Shown: positions 1 through 7,605 of the stretch, in pieces | Layout of the letters: every line of letters begins with the position of its first letter | Position numbering within the stretch: position 1 is the stretch's first letter | NCBI RefSeq assembly: GCF_051233685.1 | Contig: NZ_JBAMMY010000130.1 | Location: 62,001-126,000, forward strand | Length of the DNA: 64,000 nucleotides | Direction of reading: 5' to 3' | Origin: RPRI01 sp051233685 | GTDB lineage: Bacteria > Desulfobacterota > Desulfobacteria > Desulfobacterales > RPRI01 | Position numbers and translations under genes: made by a program | Notes under the pieces: generated by a model | The model's database searches: none | What the model saw: the letters and a program-made list of their open reading frames with translations, nothing else | What the model was told of the DNA's origin: nothing

Positions 1-764
1 TGGACATCTTTAATGGGCCGGTTTATAAACGGGCGGACGGTTTCCGTGGATTTACTGTCAAGGCTTTCAGGTATCAGGAGTCGTAGTTCCAAATCCGTGC
101 CGTAACGCAGATATACGCAAATATTTTTTATTTGAAATGGAGTTTCCCGAATGTTTTTCCTGAATCGTTTGCGCACATTATTTATCACGTGCAGAATATG
201 TTTGCATGTTCCAAGGGTGTTTTTACGAAAATCCGGACATGTGCAATATGATTCGCCCCTTTCCCATCCCCGCAAAGCAACTCTATAGGACTTGCCGGAA
301 GCAAGGTTTGTGACGGAATAGTCGGTCCACAACTCGTTTTTTCCAAATGGCTGAATCCGCATCTTTTGGGTATTGGCCCGCTCTATTCTGTCTTTTAATT
401 CCTGTTCCACCAGTTCCTGCTCACTCAGGCTCTCAATGGGAACACGCTCCGGCGGTGGCGCAGAAAGCCCGAGCGCCAGCTTTTCTTCAAGGATAAGAGA
501 CAGGGCTGCGCCTTTATGGTTGCATGCAGTGTTGCATACGCTGCACACACAATTGAGTTCTTTTTCTTTCATTGGATCCAGACTGATGGTGACAACAGCC
601 TCTTCCATATCCAGTTGAAAAAAGTCCCGGTTTAAAATGACTTGATCCTCGAGGCTGATTTCGAACTGGCCTCCGGTCCTGATAAATTTTTCTCCTTCAG
701 GCCCTAATAGTTTGCATGCCTGCTTGTATGACAAATGGGAGAGTATGTCTTTTATATCCAACAT
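1..764 (-). CDS. SWIM zinc-finger protein, probably N-terminus of a SNF2-family helicase (partial)
   Basis: The minus strand is open from an ATG at 762-764 to the window edge, giving 254 residues with no stop. A good ribosome site (AAGGAG) lies about 7 bases upstream. Around residues 165-185 there is a CxC...CxH zinc motif (YCTCPDF...GTCKHI), the signature of a SWIM domain. An earlier cluster reads CVCSVCNTAC. SWIM domains at the start of a protein are common in bacterial SNF2/RapA-like DNA translocases, so a helicase motor probably follows beyond the window; that part is inference. The gene lies at the border of a toxin-antitoxin and defence region. Plus-strand reading frames here are shadows. 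Confidence 0.7.
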   Translation of the reverse strand, partial: MLDIKDILSHLSYKQACKLLGPEGEKFIRTGGQFEISLEDQVILNRDFFQLDMEEAVVTISLDPMKEKELNCVCSVCNTACNHKGAALSLILEEKLALGLSAPPPERVPIESLSEQELVEQELKDRIERANTQKMRIQPFGKNELWTDYSVTNLASGKSYRVALRGWERGESYCTCPDFRKNTLGTCKHILHVINNVRKRFRKNIRETPFQIKNICVYLRYGTDLELRLLIPESLDSKSTETVRPFINRPIKDV

Positions 765-892
765 GTTGTGCGCTCCTTAATATCCAGTGATTGTGTAACA
801 AGCTTATCTTGAAAATGATTGGAATCAGATCGAAAGATGGGATATTTTTTAGCTGGGCTTAATGAAAACATCAACTAAAAAAACATAAATTT
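765..892. other. intergenic region upstream of SWIM gene
   Basis: AT-rich spacer between the divergently placed SWIM-domain gene and the first hicA remnant. It should carry the promoter for the leftward gene, but I see no clear -35/-10 pair. No coding potential is seen. Confidence 0.4.
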
Positions 893-1097
893 CTCTCCGG
901 GAAACAGGTCTGCGCTGTTCTTTCGCGGCATGGGTTCGAAGAAATTCGGCAACGTGGCAGCCATATCGTGATGCAGAAGCAACTTTCCTGATACCACGAT
1001 TACCGTACCGGTTCCTAACCACGAAGGATTGCGGATAGGAACATTATAATCCATTATCCGTCAATCCGGCATTTCAAGAAGTGAGTTTGAATCATAA
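893..1097 (+). pseudogene. hicA: hicA toxin remnant, copy 1
   Basis: The DNA is about 97% identical to the hicA-like sequence at 2683-2888 but lacks its start and the preceding hicB. It encodes the HicA core (GFEEIRQRGSHIVMQ). It carries a one-base insertion after CAGAAGCAACTT (about position 984) that shifts the frame, and a CAA-to-TAA change near 1048. HicA is a small double-stranded-RNA-binding-fold mRNA interferase; this copy cannot make it. An orphan hicB follows at 1243. Confidence 0.7.
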
Positions 1098-1099
1098 TT

Positions 1100-1157
1100 G
1101 CCCAACAAGGCTTTTTCAGCGGATCGCAAAAAGCCGCACCTGCTGAAAAGCAACGTT
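1100..1157 (+). other. attC-like (59-base-element-like) site, copy 1
   Basis: GCCCAAC at 1100-1106 is followed by GCTTTTTCAGC and its complement GCTGAAAAGC with one bulged base, then AACGTT. This is the same structure as at 2891-2951, but the right core box is changed (GTTCTCG), as expected after a recombination or decay. No integron integrase is in the window, so the identification rests on structure only. Confidence 0.4.
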
Positions 1158-1242
1158 CTCGGCGGCGCTACGCGGCAAGGTCATTGGCGGCGCGGCTTAT
1201 GCGGGTCGTTCGATCAACGATCAAAATATCAGGGAGATTAAA

Positions 1243-1464
1243 ATGAAAGCAGAATTTACAGCAATAATAGAGGCCGCTCCTGAGGGTGGCTTCTGGGACA
1301 TCTGCCCTGAGGTATCTGGTGCCAATGGACAAGGTGAGACAATCGACGAAACCAAGAGTAGTTTGCGTCAGGCTATTGAGTTGATTCTGGAGGATCGGAA
1401 GGCTGATGTTCTTAGGGGTTTAATGGATGGAATTGAAATCAACGGATCGTTTATACCGAATTGA
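1243..1464 (+). CDS. hicB: HicB-family antitoxin (orphan)
   Basis: This 73-residue protein has the HicB partial RNase H-like fold: an N-terminal FTAIIE strand, the WDICPEV core and a TIDETKSSLRQAIELILEDR helix. HicB proteins neutralise HicA by occluding its active-site histidine and usually repress their own operon. The start is supported by CAGGGAG about 8 bases upstream. No intact hicA adjoins it: the sequence before it is a hicA remnant, and vapC overlaps its 3' end on the other strand by 14 bases. It may be an orphan antitoxin that protects against other HicA proteins. Confidence 0.8.
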   Translation: MKAEFTAIIEAAPEGGFWDICPEVSGANGQGETIDETKSSLRQAIELILEDRKADVLRGLMDGIEINGSFIPN

Positions 1465-1930
1465 TGACCTTCAGATCACTGAAATATGTTTTGTATATGC
1501 CCATATCCCGTGAAAGGATGCAGTCGGCTTCGACAAGGGCATGGGCACCGATAAGAAAATCAGCCAGAACATGAAGCCGCTTCGTCAGGGCTGCTCTGCA
1601 TCGGGGACATATCACTTCAAAAGGATGGCCGCATTTGCCGCAGGTTAAACGGTTCTTTACGCTTTTTCTCGCATACTTCGCCCATCTCGAACCAGCCATA
1701 TAGAGCGATTTTTCATCGGAATAGACAAGGGTAGTCCTTGTATCGGCAAGAAACGATGCAATCTCCTCCTCGGAAGGAAACATGGCTGCCAGTTCAGCGA
1801 AAACCACCTCACATATGATAAGCTTTCCCTTGGATAAATGTAGGTCCAGAAGATCTTTGGATGATTCGCCGAAGGGTTCTCCCGGGATCAGGACATCAAG
1901 GATGATGTTCGTGTCAAGTGCCGTTATCAT
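1451..1930 (-). CDS. vapC: PIN-domain toxin VapC with inserted zinc ribbon
   Basis: This 159-residue PIN nuclease begins MITALDTNIILDVL with the first catalytic aspartate at residue 6. It has a conserved glutamate in VVFAELA and a C-terminal acidic site in DFLIGAHALVEAD...SRD. VapC toxins cleave tRNA or rRNA as metal-dependent endonucleases. Unusually, a four-cysteine knuckle pair (CGKC...CPRC) sits at about residues 99-112, between the catalytic core and the conserved DFLIGAHAL helix, and probably binds zinc. The start overlaps the end of the AbrB-type antitoxin gene by 17 bases, the normal vapBC coupling. The 3' end runs into the end of hicB on the opposite strand. Confidence 0.85.
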   Translation of the reverse strand: MITALDTNIILDVLIPGEPFGESSKDLLDLHLSKGKLIICEVVFAELAAMFPSEEEIASFLADTRTTLVYSDEKSLYMAGSRWAKYARKSVKNRLTCGKCGHPFEVICPRCRAALTKRLHVLADFLIGAHALVEADCILSRDMGIYKTYFSDLKVINSV

Positions 1931-2153
1931 GCCCGCGCGCCTCCCGAACTATATCGTCGCTTCGTTGCCCCTTCAGATGCTTCAATTTCCCCACCCATTT
2001 GTCGAAAGGGGATTTCGTGACCACTTTGCAGACAACTAACAATCCATCTTTTTCCTCAAAACCAACATCCTCTCCCGGATGGACTCCCAACCTTTCACGG
2101 ACTTCTTTGGGAATTGTAACCTGTCCTTTGGATGTTACTTTGGCAATAATCAT
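1914..2153 (-). CDS. vapB: AbrB/SpoVT-type antitoxin VapB
   Basis: This 79-residue protein has an N-terminal swapped-hairpin AbrB domain (KVTSKGQVTIPKEVRERLGV, residues 5-24). A C-terminal tail (SPFDKWVGKLKHLKG) would wrap the PIN toxin. It is the first gene of a leftward vapBC operon with a recognisable promoter at 2192-2221. The GTAAGG/CCTTAC inverted repeat at 2167-2187, between promoter and start, is a plausible autoregulatory operator. Confidence 0.85.
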   Translation of the reverse strand: MIIAKVTSKGQVTIPKEVRERLGVHPGEDVGFEEKDGLLVVCKVVTKSPFDKWVGKLKHLKGQRSDDIVREARGHDNGT

Positions 2154-2191
2154 AATACACCTCTTGGTAAGGATTATTTTTCCTTACTTAT

Positions 2192-2221
2192 AGTGTAAGG
2201 TAAAAAACCGCCCTTTGTCAA
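2192..2221 (-). promoter_or_regulatory. putative sigma70 promoter of vapBC
   Basis: Read on the minus strand, TTGACA (2221-2216) is followed after 18 bases by TACACT (2197-2192). Downstream of it the minus strand holds GTAAGG and CCTTAC repeats (2167-2187) that could bind the VapBC complex. The match is good at -35 and fair at -10. Confidence 0.5.
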
Positions 2222-2237
2222 TAACTATGCAGAAACC

Positions 2238-2329
2238 GGGTGTAATTAAAAGTGTTGGTATTGAGCTTCATGGATTGCAGAACATTCGCCGGTTCGATGC
2301 TGTTTGCGTTATAACTTTTAATTACACCC
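2238..2329. repeat. 92-bp inverted-repeat element
   Basis: Perfect 16-base inverted repeats, GGGTGTAATTAAAAGT at 2238-2253 and its complement at 2314-2329, bound about 60 bases of non-coding sequence. It looks like a small MITE or a large stem-loop. It lies exactly between the vapBC promoter and the 108-bp repeat that precedes hicB. Confidence 0.6.
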
Positions 2330-2330
2330 A

Positions 2331-2438
2331 TTTTAATGAAACGAGTAGATTTCTAACGTAAATCATGATAAAAAAAATCCGAAGCTAATCTAAAAAGAAA
2401 CCACCGTTATTGAACAGTTAACCTTCTAAGAAGTAAAA
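2331..2438 (+). repeat. 108-bp direct repeat, copy 1 (hicBA leader)
   Basis: This block is identical to 8543-8650 except for one A/G difference near its end. It ends 12 bases before the hicB start at 2451, so it should contain that operon's promoter and leader. Confidence 0.9.
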
Positions 2439-2450
2439 GAGTTAGATACC

Positions 2451-2672
2451 ATGCAAAAACAACTTACTGCAATTATCGAACGTGAGGGCGATAGTTATGT
2501 TTCTCTCTGCCCGGAATTCGATATTGCTAGCCAGGGAGATACAATAGAAGAGGCTCGTAAGAATCTTCGGGAGGCACTTGAGCTATTTTTTGAAACAGCC
2601 TCGCCCTCAGAAATTCGGACACGCTTTCATGAGGAAGTATATGTGACCCAAGTGGAGGTTGCCATTGGGTAA
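2451..2672 (+). CDS. hicB: HicB-family antitoxin
   Basis: This 73-residue HicB-type protein has the N-terminal QLTAIIEREGDSYVSLCPEF strand-turn-strand and the TIEEARKNLREALELFFE helix of the family. The gene is intact and preceded by the 108-bp leader repeat. Its stop overlaps the probable hicA start at 2665 by 8 bases, the usual translational coupling. Its toxin partner is frameshifted, so the antitoxin is probably a relic or acts on another HicA. Confidence 0.8.
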   Translation: MQKQLTAIIEREGDSYVSLCPEFDIASQGDTIEEARKNLREALELFFETASPSEIRTRFHEEVYVTQVEVAIG

Positions 2673-2888
2673 GCTTCGTATCCTCTCCGGAAAACAGGTC
2701 TGCGCTGTTCTTTCGCGGCATGGGTTCGAAGAAATTCGGCAACGTGGCAGCCATATCGTGATGCAGAAGCAACTTCCTGATACCACGATTACCGTACACC
2801 GGTTCCTAACCACGAAGAATTGCGGATAGGAACATTACAATCCATTATCCGTCAATCCGGCATTTCAAGAAATGAGTTTGAATCATAA
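2665..2888 (+). pseudogene. hicA: hicA toxin, frameshifted, copy 2
   Basis: Reading starts at TTG 2665 inside the end of hicB and gives a HicA sequence (LRILSGKQVCAVLSRHGFEE) including the catalytic-histidine segment GSHIVMQ. A two-base AC insertion near 2796 (GTACACC instead of GTACC in the other copy) shifts the frame and ends translation at TAG 2827-2829. Without it the frame would run to TAA 2886-2888 and give a normal-length protein of about 74 residues. Confidence 0.75.
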
Positions 2889-2948
2889 TTGCCCAACAAG
2901 GCTTTTTCAGCGGATCGCAAAAAGCCGCACCTGCTGAAAAGCAATGTT
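2683..2948 (+). repeat. hicA + attC-like duplicate, copy 2
   Basis: Partner of the block at 893-1157, with about 97% identity by eye over the whole length. The two copies carry different inactivating indels. Confidence 0.85.
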
Positions 2949-2951
2949 GGT
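2891..2951 (+). other. attC-like (59-base-element-like) site, copy 2
   Basis: The left core box GCCCAAC (2891-2897) fits RYYYAAC. The right box GTTGGTT (2945-2951) fits GTTRRRY at six of seven places. CCAAC (2893-2897) pairs with GTTGG (2945-2949), and GCTTTTTCAGC pairs with GCTGAAAAGC with one extrahelical base, as in attC sites. The total length is about 60 bases. It begins 3 bases after the hicA stop and ends 31 bases before the next gene, the placement expected for a gene cassette. Confidence 0.5.
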
Positions 2952-2982
2952 TGCAAACAAAAGAAGCGTAATTTAGAGATAA

Positions 2983-3756
2983 ATGGACAAGATAAGACAG
3001 GAGATTCGATCGAGACTACAAAAACTTGAGCAGGAGGAAGGAGTTTGCATTTTATATGCTTGTGAGTCCGGCAGTAGAGCCTGGGGCTTTCCTTCGGCGG
3101 ACAGTGATTATGATGTGCGTTTTGTATATATCCATCCCCCCAATTGGTATCTCTCTATTGATGATAAACGAGACATAATTGAACGCAAAATCAGTGAGTT
3201 GATAGACATAAGCGGCTGGGACATCCGAAAAACTCTCAAACTCCTACGGAAATCCAATCCTCCTTTGTTGGAATGGCTCAATTCGCCTATCGTCTATCAA
3301 CATCGGACTGATATTGTAGAAAAGATAAGGCAATTGATGCCGGATTATTATTCACCAAAGTCTTGTCTGTACCATTATCTGCACATGGCTGAGGGTAATT
3401 TCAGGGAATATCTGAAAGGTGAAATTGTTTGGGTTAAGAAATATTTTTATGTTTTACGTCCGATATTAGCTTGTAAGTGGATAGAAGCGGGGTATGGTGT
3501 TGTGCCTATGGAGTTTGCGCTACTTATCCAACGACAGGTAGCGGATGATGAGTTAAAAGCTTCGATTCACGAATTATTAAGGCGTAAGAGAGAAGGCCAG
3601 GAGTTATACAGAGAACCGAGAATACCTATTATCAGTGAGTTCATTGAGGCAGAGTTGGAGAGACTTAGAACTAAGAGTTTTGATGGTAATAATGGCAATC
3701 CCGATATAGAAAGGCTGGATAAGGTATTTCGCTGGGCGTTGGAAGAGATATGGTAA
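2983..3756 (+). CDS. RlaP/YcgL-type nucleotidyltransferase
   Basis: This 257-residue protein belongs to the polymerase-beta-like nucleotidyltransferase superfamily (RlaP family, Pfam PF10127 by pattern). The motif GSRAWGFPSADSDYDVRFVY (about residues 31-50) supplies the GS and DxD catalytic signature. The rest is the helical region with EWLNSP typical of the family. Family members are linked to RNA ligase or repair operons and phage, but the substrate is not known. It sits between two attC-like sites, consistent with a mobile cassette. Confidence 0.8.
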   Translation: MDKIRQEIRSRLQKLEQEEGVCILYACESGSRAWGFPSADSDYDVRFVYIHPPNWYLSIDDKRDIIERKISELIDISGWDIRKTLKLLRKSNPPLLEWLNSPIVYQHRTDIVEKIRQLMPDYYSPKSCLYHYLHMAEGNFREYLKGEIVWVKKYFYVLRPILACKWIEAGYGVVPMEFALLIQRQVADDELKASIHELLRRKREGQELYREPRIPIISEFIEAELERLRTKSFDGNNGNPDIERLDKVFRWALEEIW

Positions 3757-3765
3757 AAAAAAATC

Positions 3766-3874
3766 GCCCAACGTTGCTTTGCTCCTATCTGTGCCATGCC
3801 CTAGTTGGCGCTGCCGCAGGCTCTGCCAACCAGGACATTGGCCACCGATGTCACTTGCTTGCATGGCCTTCGGC
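3766..3874 (+). other. attC-like region interrupted by the IS
   Basis: GCCCAAC (3766-3772) follows the nucleotidyltransferase stop by 9 bases. Downstream are several GTTGG/CCAAC pairs. If the insertion sequence and one copy of the target duplication are removed, CTTGCT...GGCCTTCGGCC...AGCAAG forms a hairpin whose loop region is the insertion point. The element is more degenerate than 2891-2951. Confidence 0.3.
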
Positions 3875-3972
3875 TGTTTTCGGCAATCTATTTTTATGAC
3901 ATTCGGAAATTTATAATTATGAGTTTCCACAGTTGAGTTAAGTTAAAGATAAGTTCAATTATCATCTCTTTT

Positions 3973-4025
3973 CCCGGAAATTTATATTATGGAATAAAAG
4001 CGTTTCCATAACATAAATTTCCGGG
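3973..4025. repeat. stem-loop near the left IS end
   Basis: Arms of 22 bases (3973-3994 and 4004-4025) are complementary with one mismatch around a 9-base loop. It lies inside the IS downstream of istB. It could stop transcription entering or leaving the element, but no clear U-tract follows directly. Confidence 0.5.
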
Positions 4026-4097
4026 TTATTTTTTTAACAACCATTTTGAGTTAAAAATAATTACTGCCATTTTTACATTTCGAATTTGCTTGTTTTT

Positions 4098-4877
4098 TCA
4101 GCAAGCAGGGTTCTTTATGGCATTAATTAAGCAGGATTTTTTGTTTTTAGTTTGCATCAATCTTACTGAATCACCTTCGAAAAGCATAATTTCCGCTTTG
4201 TGTGTAAATCTATCAACAAGGGCTGCTGTGAGTTCAACCGAGCCGAACACTTGCACCCATTTTTCAAAAGACAGGTTGGTAGAGACCGCAATTGAGCCTC
4301 TTTCGTATCTGCTTGCAAACACATCGAAAAGCAGCCTGGAGCCGTTTTCTGAAAAGGGAACGAAGCCAAGCTCATCAATGATAAGCAATTTTGGTATCAG
4401 CAGGGTGTTCATGAGTTTTCCGAGAGTAAGCGAGTGTTTTGCTTCCTCCAGCGCATTTACCAGTCCGCATGCCGTATAGAAACGGACTGTCTTTCCCTTT
4501 CGGCACAACTGTCTGCCAAGTGCGATCAGAGAATGAGTTTTCCCGGTTCCCTGGAGTCCGGCAAAACAGAGGTTTTGTTTTATTTCCAAGAAGTTACCGT
4601 CAAAGAGCTTCTCTATACGTCTGAAATCAATTTTAGGGTTAAGAGCCGGATCAATTTCCACCCATTCTTTTTCAACAGGAAATCTGGCCTGCTGCAAACG
4701 TCTTTTCATGGACTTGTCTTTGCGGTGTTGCAGTTCAGCCTCAAGCAATTGGATCATCAACAACTCTTTGTCTGTTGTCGTCTGATTCAGCTTTTCATAG
4801 GCTGCAACCGCACCTTGCATATTGAGTTCCAAAAGGAGGTTATTTAACATTTTCCACCTCCTTAACCAGATCGGCAT
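4098..4877 (-). CDS. istB: IS21 helper ATPase IstB
   Basis: This 259-residue DnaA/DnaC-like AAA+ protein has a Walker A in GLQGTGKTHSLIALG (about residues 106-120) and a Walker B in LLIIDELGF. IstB-type ATPases assist target selection by the IstA transposase. The start lies inside the end of istA (38-base overlap), normal for IS21 elements. It is full length. Confidence 0.9.
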   Translation of the reverse strand: MPIWLRRWKMLNNLLLELNMQGAVAAYEKLNQTTTDKELLMIQLLEAELQHRKDKSMKRRLQQARFPVEKEWVEIDPALNPKIDFRRIEKLFDGNFLEIKQNLCFAGLQGTGKTHSLIALGRQLCRKGKTVRFYTACGLVNALEEAKHSLTLGKLMNTLLIPKLLIIDELGFVPFSENGSRLLFDVFASRYERGSIAVSTNLSFEKWVQVFGSVELTAALVDRFTHKAEIMLFEGDSVRLMQTKNKKSCLINAIKNPAC

Positions 4878-6405
4878 AGACGCTCAGATCGAATACGCAA
4901 TTGAACATATTACCAGCCAATTCGGGATGATGCTTTTCAAACCAGGATTTATTATAAGATGGGCTTGCGTCTGTTTTTAACTGATGCAATATGTTCACCA
5001 CCGCTGCATATTCCACAGCGCCATATGCCAGAGCCAGCCTGATTGCCGTTATATAATCATCCCGGCTATATTTCCGGCGAAGCAGCAAAATCTGAATAAA
5101 CTCCAGATTGGCCTGTCTTTTTTCCATCCTGGAATACAAGCGGTTCCACAAAGAGATCAGATCCGATTCAAAGCTATGTTTTAAAACAGCGGCGCAATCC
5201 CATAACGCACCCGGTTTTCTGAATAACTGATCCAGATAGTGATCCAAATGAAGCGAGTCTTCCCCTTTTAAATATTTTCTGCTATGAGAGGCTATCAATT
5301 GGTTATCATGATAAATATCAATTGTAAAAACACCGGCGGCAATATCCACTGCAGATCCAACAAATCTTTCCGGAACCGAATACCAATGCTTATCAAAAAT
5401 AACAACCTGATAGGAATTGACCTTGCCGATGTCCCATTTGACCCAGCGTTTCTCAGGCTGCAAAGGCATCATATTTTCTGCTGCCTGATTTAACAGTTCT
5501 TTAAGACAAACATCGGTTCGATAATGCCTGCCATTTTCTATTGATTTACGGCATCTATTCTCAAGATCGCTGTTTAACTCCGCCCATGTCTTATACTCAG
5601 GTAATCCAGCCAGATAATTTCTGCGGCAATATCCGACAGCATTTTCAACTGCGCCTTTTTCATTGCCTTTCCCTATGTTGCAAAATATACTGTCAAAAAG
5701 ATAATGTTCCTCAAGTCCCAATGAAAAATTCGTCTGCCGGTGTTCATCGCCCAAAACTTCTTTGATCAGTACCGTATCGTTGTCATACGTAACTGTTGAA
5801 AATACGCCATTGAAAAACCGAAATACACGTTCATGAAATTCACCCCAGGCCTCCTGAGATTTTATAGGATACATCTGACAATATCGAATCGCCAACCCGG
5901 GCAGACTGCCCACAAAAAGATAGCCTGTTACACGATGACCTCCTATTACACAATCCGCTTCACCGTGATCAATCTGTATGCTCGATCCGGGCACAAAAGA
6001 AAGCGGAAGAAAGCTTTGCTGATTATCTGTCTTCCGTCGCTTCCTGATTTCTTTAACTATTGCCCGCATGCTCCGTTCAGTTCCGCTATAAATCCCCTGC
6101 CTGCCTAACTCCTTGAAAATAAATGCCGCTGTGTATCGTTGTTTCTTCTTAACATGCAACAAATCCTGTTTATTTAATATGCCTTCAACTGCCATAATTA
6201 CATCAGCGGTAGCCACTGTCTTCTTCCTGCCAGGCCTTTTTCCCCTGATAACCAATTGTTCTCTTGGTAATTTGATAATATTGTCTATTGTATTCCATGA
6301 CCTGTTGAACTTTTTGGCAATTTCATTCCGGGTTATCCCATCTGAAAAATATAATTTCCTGATTTTATTTGTCTCATCCATTCTGACCACCTTTCTGTCC
6401 TCCAT
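4840..6405 (-). CDS. istA: IS21 transposase IstA
   Basis: This 521-residue transposase has an N-terminal helix-turn-helix (ITRNEIAKKFNRSWNTI). Its RNase H-like DDE core has the aspartates in IQIDHGEADC and TYDNDT and the glutamate in NEKGAVENAVGY. It cuts and joins the IS ends with IstB. The reading frame is complete, so the element may still be active. The start used (ATG 6403-6405) gives MEDRKVVRMDE; the internal methionine nine codons on is an alternative. Confidence 0.9.
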   Translation of the reverse strand: MEDRKVVRMDETNKIRKLYFSDGITRNEIAKKFNRSWNTIDNIIKLPREQLVIRGKRPGRKKTVATADVIMAVEGILNKQDLLHVKKKQRYTAAFIFKELGRQGIYSGTERSMRAIVKEIRKRRKTDNQQSFLPLSFVPGSSIQIDHGEADCVIGGHRVTGYLFVGSLPGLAIRYCQMYPIKSQEAWGEFHERVFRFFNGVFSTVTYDNDTVLIKEVLGDEHRQTNFSLGLEEHYLFDSIFCNIGKGNEKGAVENAVGYCRRNYLAGLPEYKTWAELNSDLENRCRKSIENGRHYRTDVCLKELLNQAAENMMPLQPEKRWVKWDIGKVNSYQVVIFDKHWYSVPERFVGSAVDIAAGVFTIDIYHDNQLIASHSRKYLKGEDSLHLDHYLDQLFRKPGALWDCAAVLKHSFESDLISLWNRLYSRMEKRQANLEFIQILLLRRKYSRDDYITAIRLALAYGAVEYAAVVNILHQLKTDASPSYNKSWFEKHHPELAGNMFNCVFDLSVYADLVKEVENVK

Positions 6406-6700
6406 CCTAATTTACTTGGCTTATAAACTATTACCAATATTAGAACGAAAGACCGTTAAACAACTCAAAATGGATTCATAATTTTACATTTCCGGAACTC
6501 ATAGTTTTACATTGCCATAAACACCTTCGGCCCAGCAAGCTCCGTGCCACGGGTCAACGCCGCGTTCGAGCACTTGGAGCACTTGGAATCAAACCTTGAT
6601 TTGTGAATATTGGCACTAAATCACTAATCAACGGGTTGACACTATTTCCTCTATTTCCTATTTCTTTTGTAAAACAGTAATATATCTTTCATACTTCTTA

Positions 6701-6729
6701 TTGACAAAGATAATTCTTACAAATATAAT
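6701..6729 (+). promoter_or_regulatory. consensus sigma70 promoter of second vapBC
   Basis: TTGACA (6701-6706) and TATAAT (6724-6729) are separated by exactly 17 bases, a perfect consensus promoter. It lies 30 bases before the vapB start, and AAGGAGG follows at about 6748. Such a strong promoter suits an operon held down by its own antitoxin. Confidence 0.85.
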
Positions 6730-6758
6730 TTGGTAGGATTTATTACAAGGAGGTAGAA

Positions 6759-7004
6759 ATGCAATCGACAGTAACCAGTAAAGGGCAGGTCACAATTCCG
6801 AAAGAAATTCGCAATATTTTGAATATTCGACCCAACGATAAAGTAGATTTTACTCAGGAAGGAGACCGCGTTGTTCTCGTGCCTTTGAAGACTTTAAAGG
6901 ATCTTCGAGGAAGTGTTGGCGGTAGCAAAAAAGGCTCGCCGGACGCGGAAAGGCGTATGGCCAAATCTCAAGTCGGTAAAAGAGTGGTTGAGGAAATGGA
7001 ATGA
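6759..7004 (+). CDS. vapB: AbrB-type antitoxin VapB
   Basis: This 81-residue antitoxin has the AbrB DNA-binding hairpin (STVTSKGQVTIPKEIRNILN, residues 3-22) and a charged C-terminal tail that would hold the toxin. An AAGGAGGT ribosome site is 4-11 bases upstream, and a perfect consensus promoter precedes it. The last four bases overlap the toxin start (ATGA). Confidence 0.9.
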   Translation: MQSTVTSKGQVTIPKEIRNILNIRPNDKVDFTQEGDRVVLVPLKTLKDLRGSVGGSKKGSPDAERRMAKSQVGKRVVEEME

Positions 7005-7411
7005 AAACCTATTTTGTCGATACAAATCTTTTTATACGCTATCTTACCAACGATGATCCGGAAAAAGCAGACCGGGTGGAAAAACTTCTGAATGAAGCAG
7101 CAGCCGGGAAGATCAAACTCGTCAGCGCTGAAATGGTAATGGCGGAAGTCGTCTGGGTCCTTGAATCATACTATGGGCTGAAGAACCTTGAGATCGGCAA
7201 AATGATAAAAGCCATATTGGCAACGCCCGGTCTTGAAGTGATAAACGGCCCCTTGGTTGAAAGGGCTCTTGAATATTATCTGTCATACGATATTGATTTT
7301 ATTGACGGATATATAGCTGCGGTAATGAGCCGAAAAAATATCAAGGAAATCTTTTCTTATGATAAGAAGCATCTCTCAAGGATTGAATCTATTCAGAGAA
7401 AAGAGCCCTGA
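7001..7411 (+). CDS. vapC: PIN-domain toxin VapC
   Basis: This 136-residue PIN RNase begins MKTYFVDTNLFIRYL with the first aspartate at residue 7. A glutamate in MVMAEVVWVLE and aspartates in DFIDGY and SYDKK complete the acidic metal site. It is translationally coupled to vapB by ATGA. Unlike the VapC at 1451-1930 it has no zinc-ribbon insertion. Confidence 0.9.
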   Translation: MKTYFVDTNLFIRYLTNDDPEKADRVEKLLNEAAAGKIKLVSAEMVMAEVVWVLESYYGLKNLEIGKMIKAILATPGLEVINGPLVERALEYYLSYDIDFIDGYIAAVMSRKNIKEIFSYDKKHLSRIESIQRKEP

Positions 7412-7605
7412 GTTCAGGAGAGAACAACTTTTATCAATTAAGCAAATGTACAATTAAGCAAATGTACAATTTAAGCTCCCCATTTTCAGATTTACATCAC
7501 AACCAGGCTTGTGCCGGCTGCCGTGCCGGTCAGTGCCGCGATTGGCGGTGGAAATAAGGCAAGCATTGTAAGTGCATCAATATGATGATGATGGGAGGAG
7601 GAGTT

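Larger units (their letters stand above)
893..1157 (+). repeat. hicA + attC-like duplicate, copy 1
   Basis: This 265-base block matches 2683-2948 nearly base for base, with a few indels and substitutions. The identity begins inside hicA and ends just after the attC-like stem-loop. The flanks are unrelated, so the block was duplicated as a unit and then truncated. Confidence 0.85.
3875..6523 (-). mobile_element. complete IS21-family insertion sequence
   Basis: The 2649-bp element has imperfect terminal repeats beginning TGTTT. The left end reads TGTTTTCGGCAAT from 3875; the right end, read inward from 6523 on the minus strand, is TGTTTATGGCAAT. Similarity continues about 35 bases inward (GGAAAT, AATTATGA). 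An 8-bp target duplication CCTTCGGC lies at 3867-3874 and 6524-6531. CCATTTTGAGTT recurs inside both ends, as expected for repeated transposase sites. It carries istA and istB, both intact. The intact duplication shows a fairly recent insertion. Confidence 0.9.

Noticed and set aside
373..618. 81-residue plus-strand frame at the left edge
   Set aside because: It is antisense to the SWIM-domain gene, which has a ribosome site and a zinc motif.
2527..2813. minus-strand frames across hicB/hicA
   Set aside because: Antisense to HicB/HicA-like sequence and without family features.
4434..4847. plus-strand frames over istB
   Set aside because: Shadows of istB; no start signals or domains.
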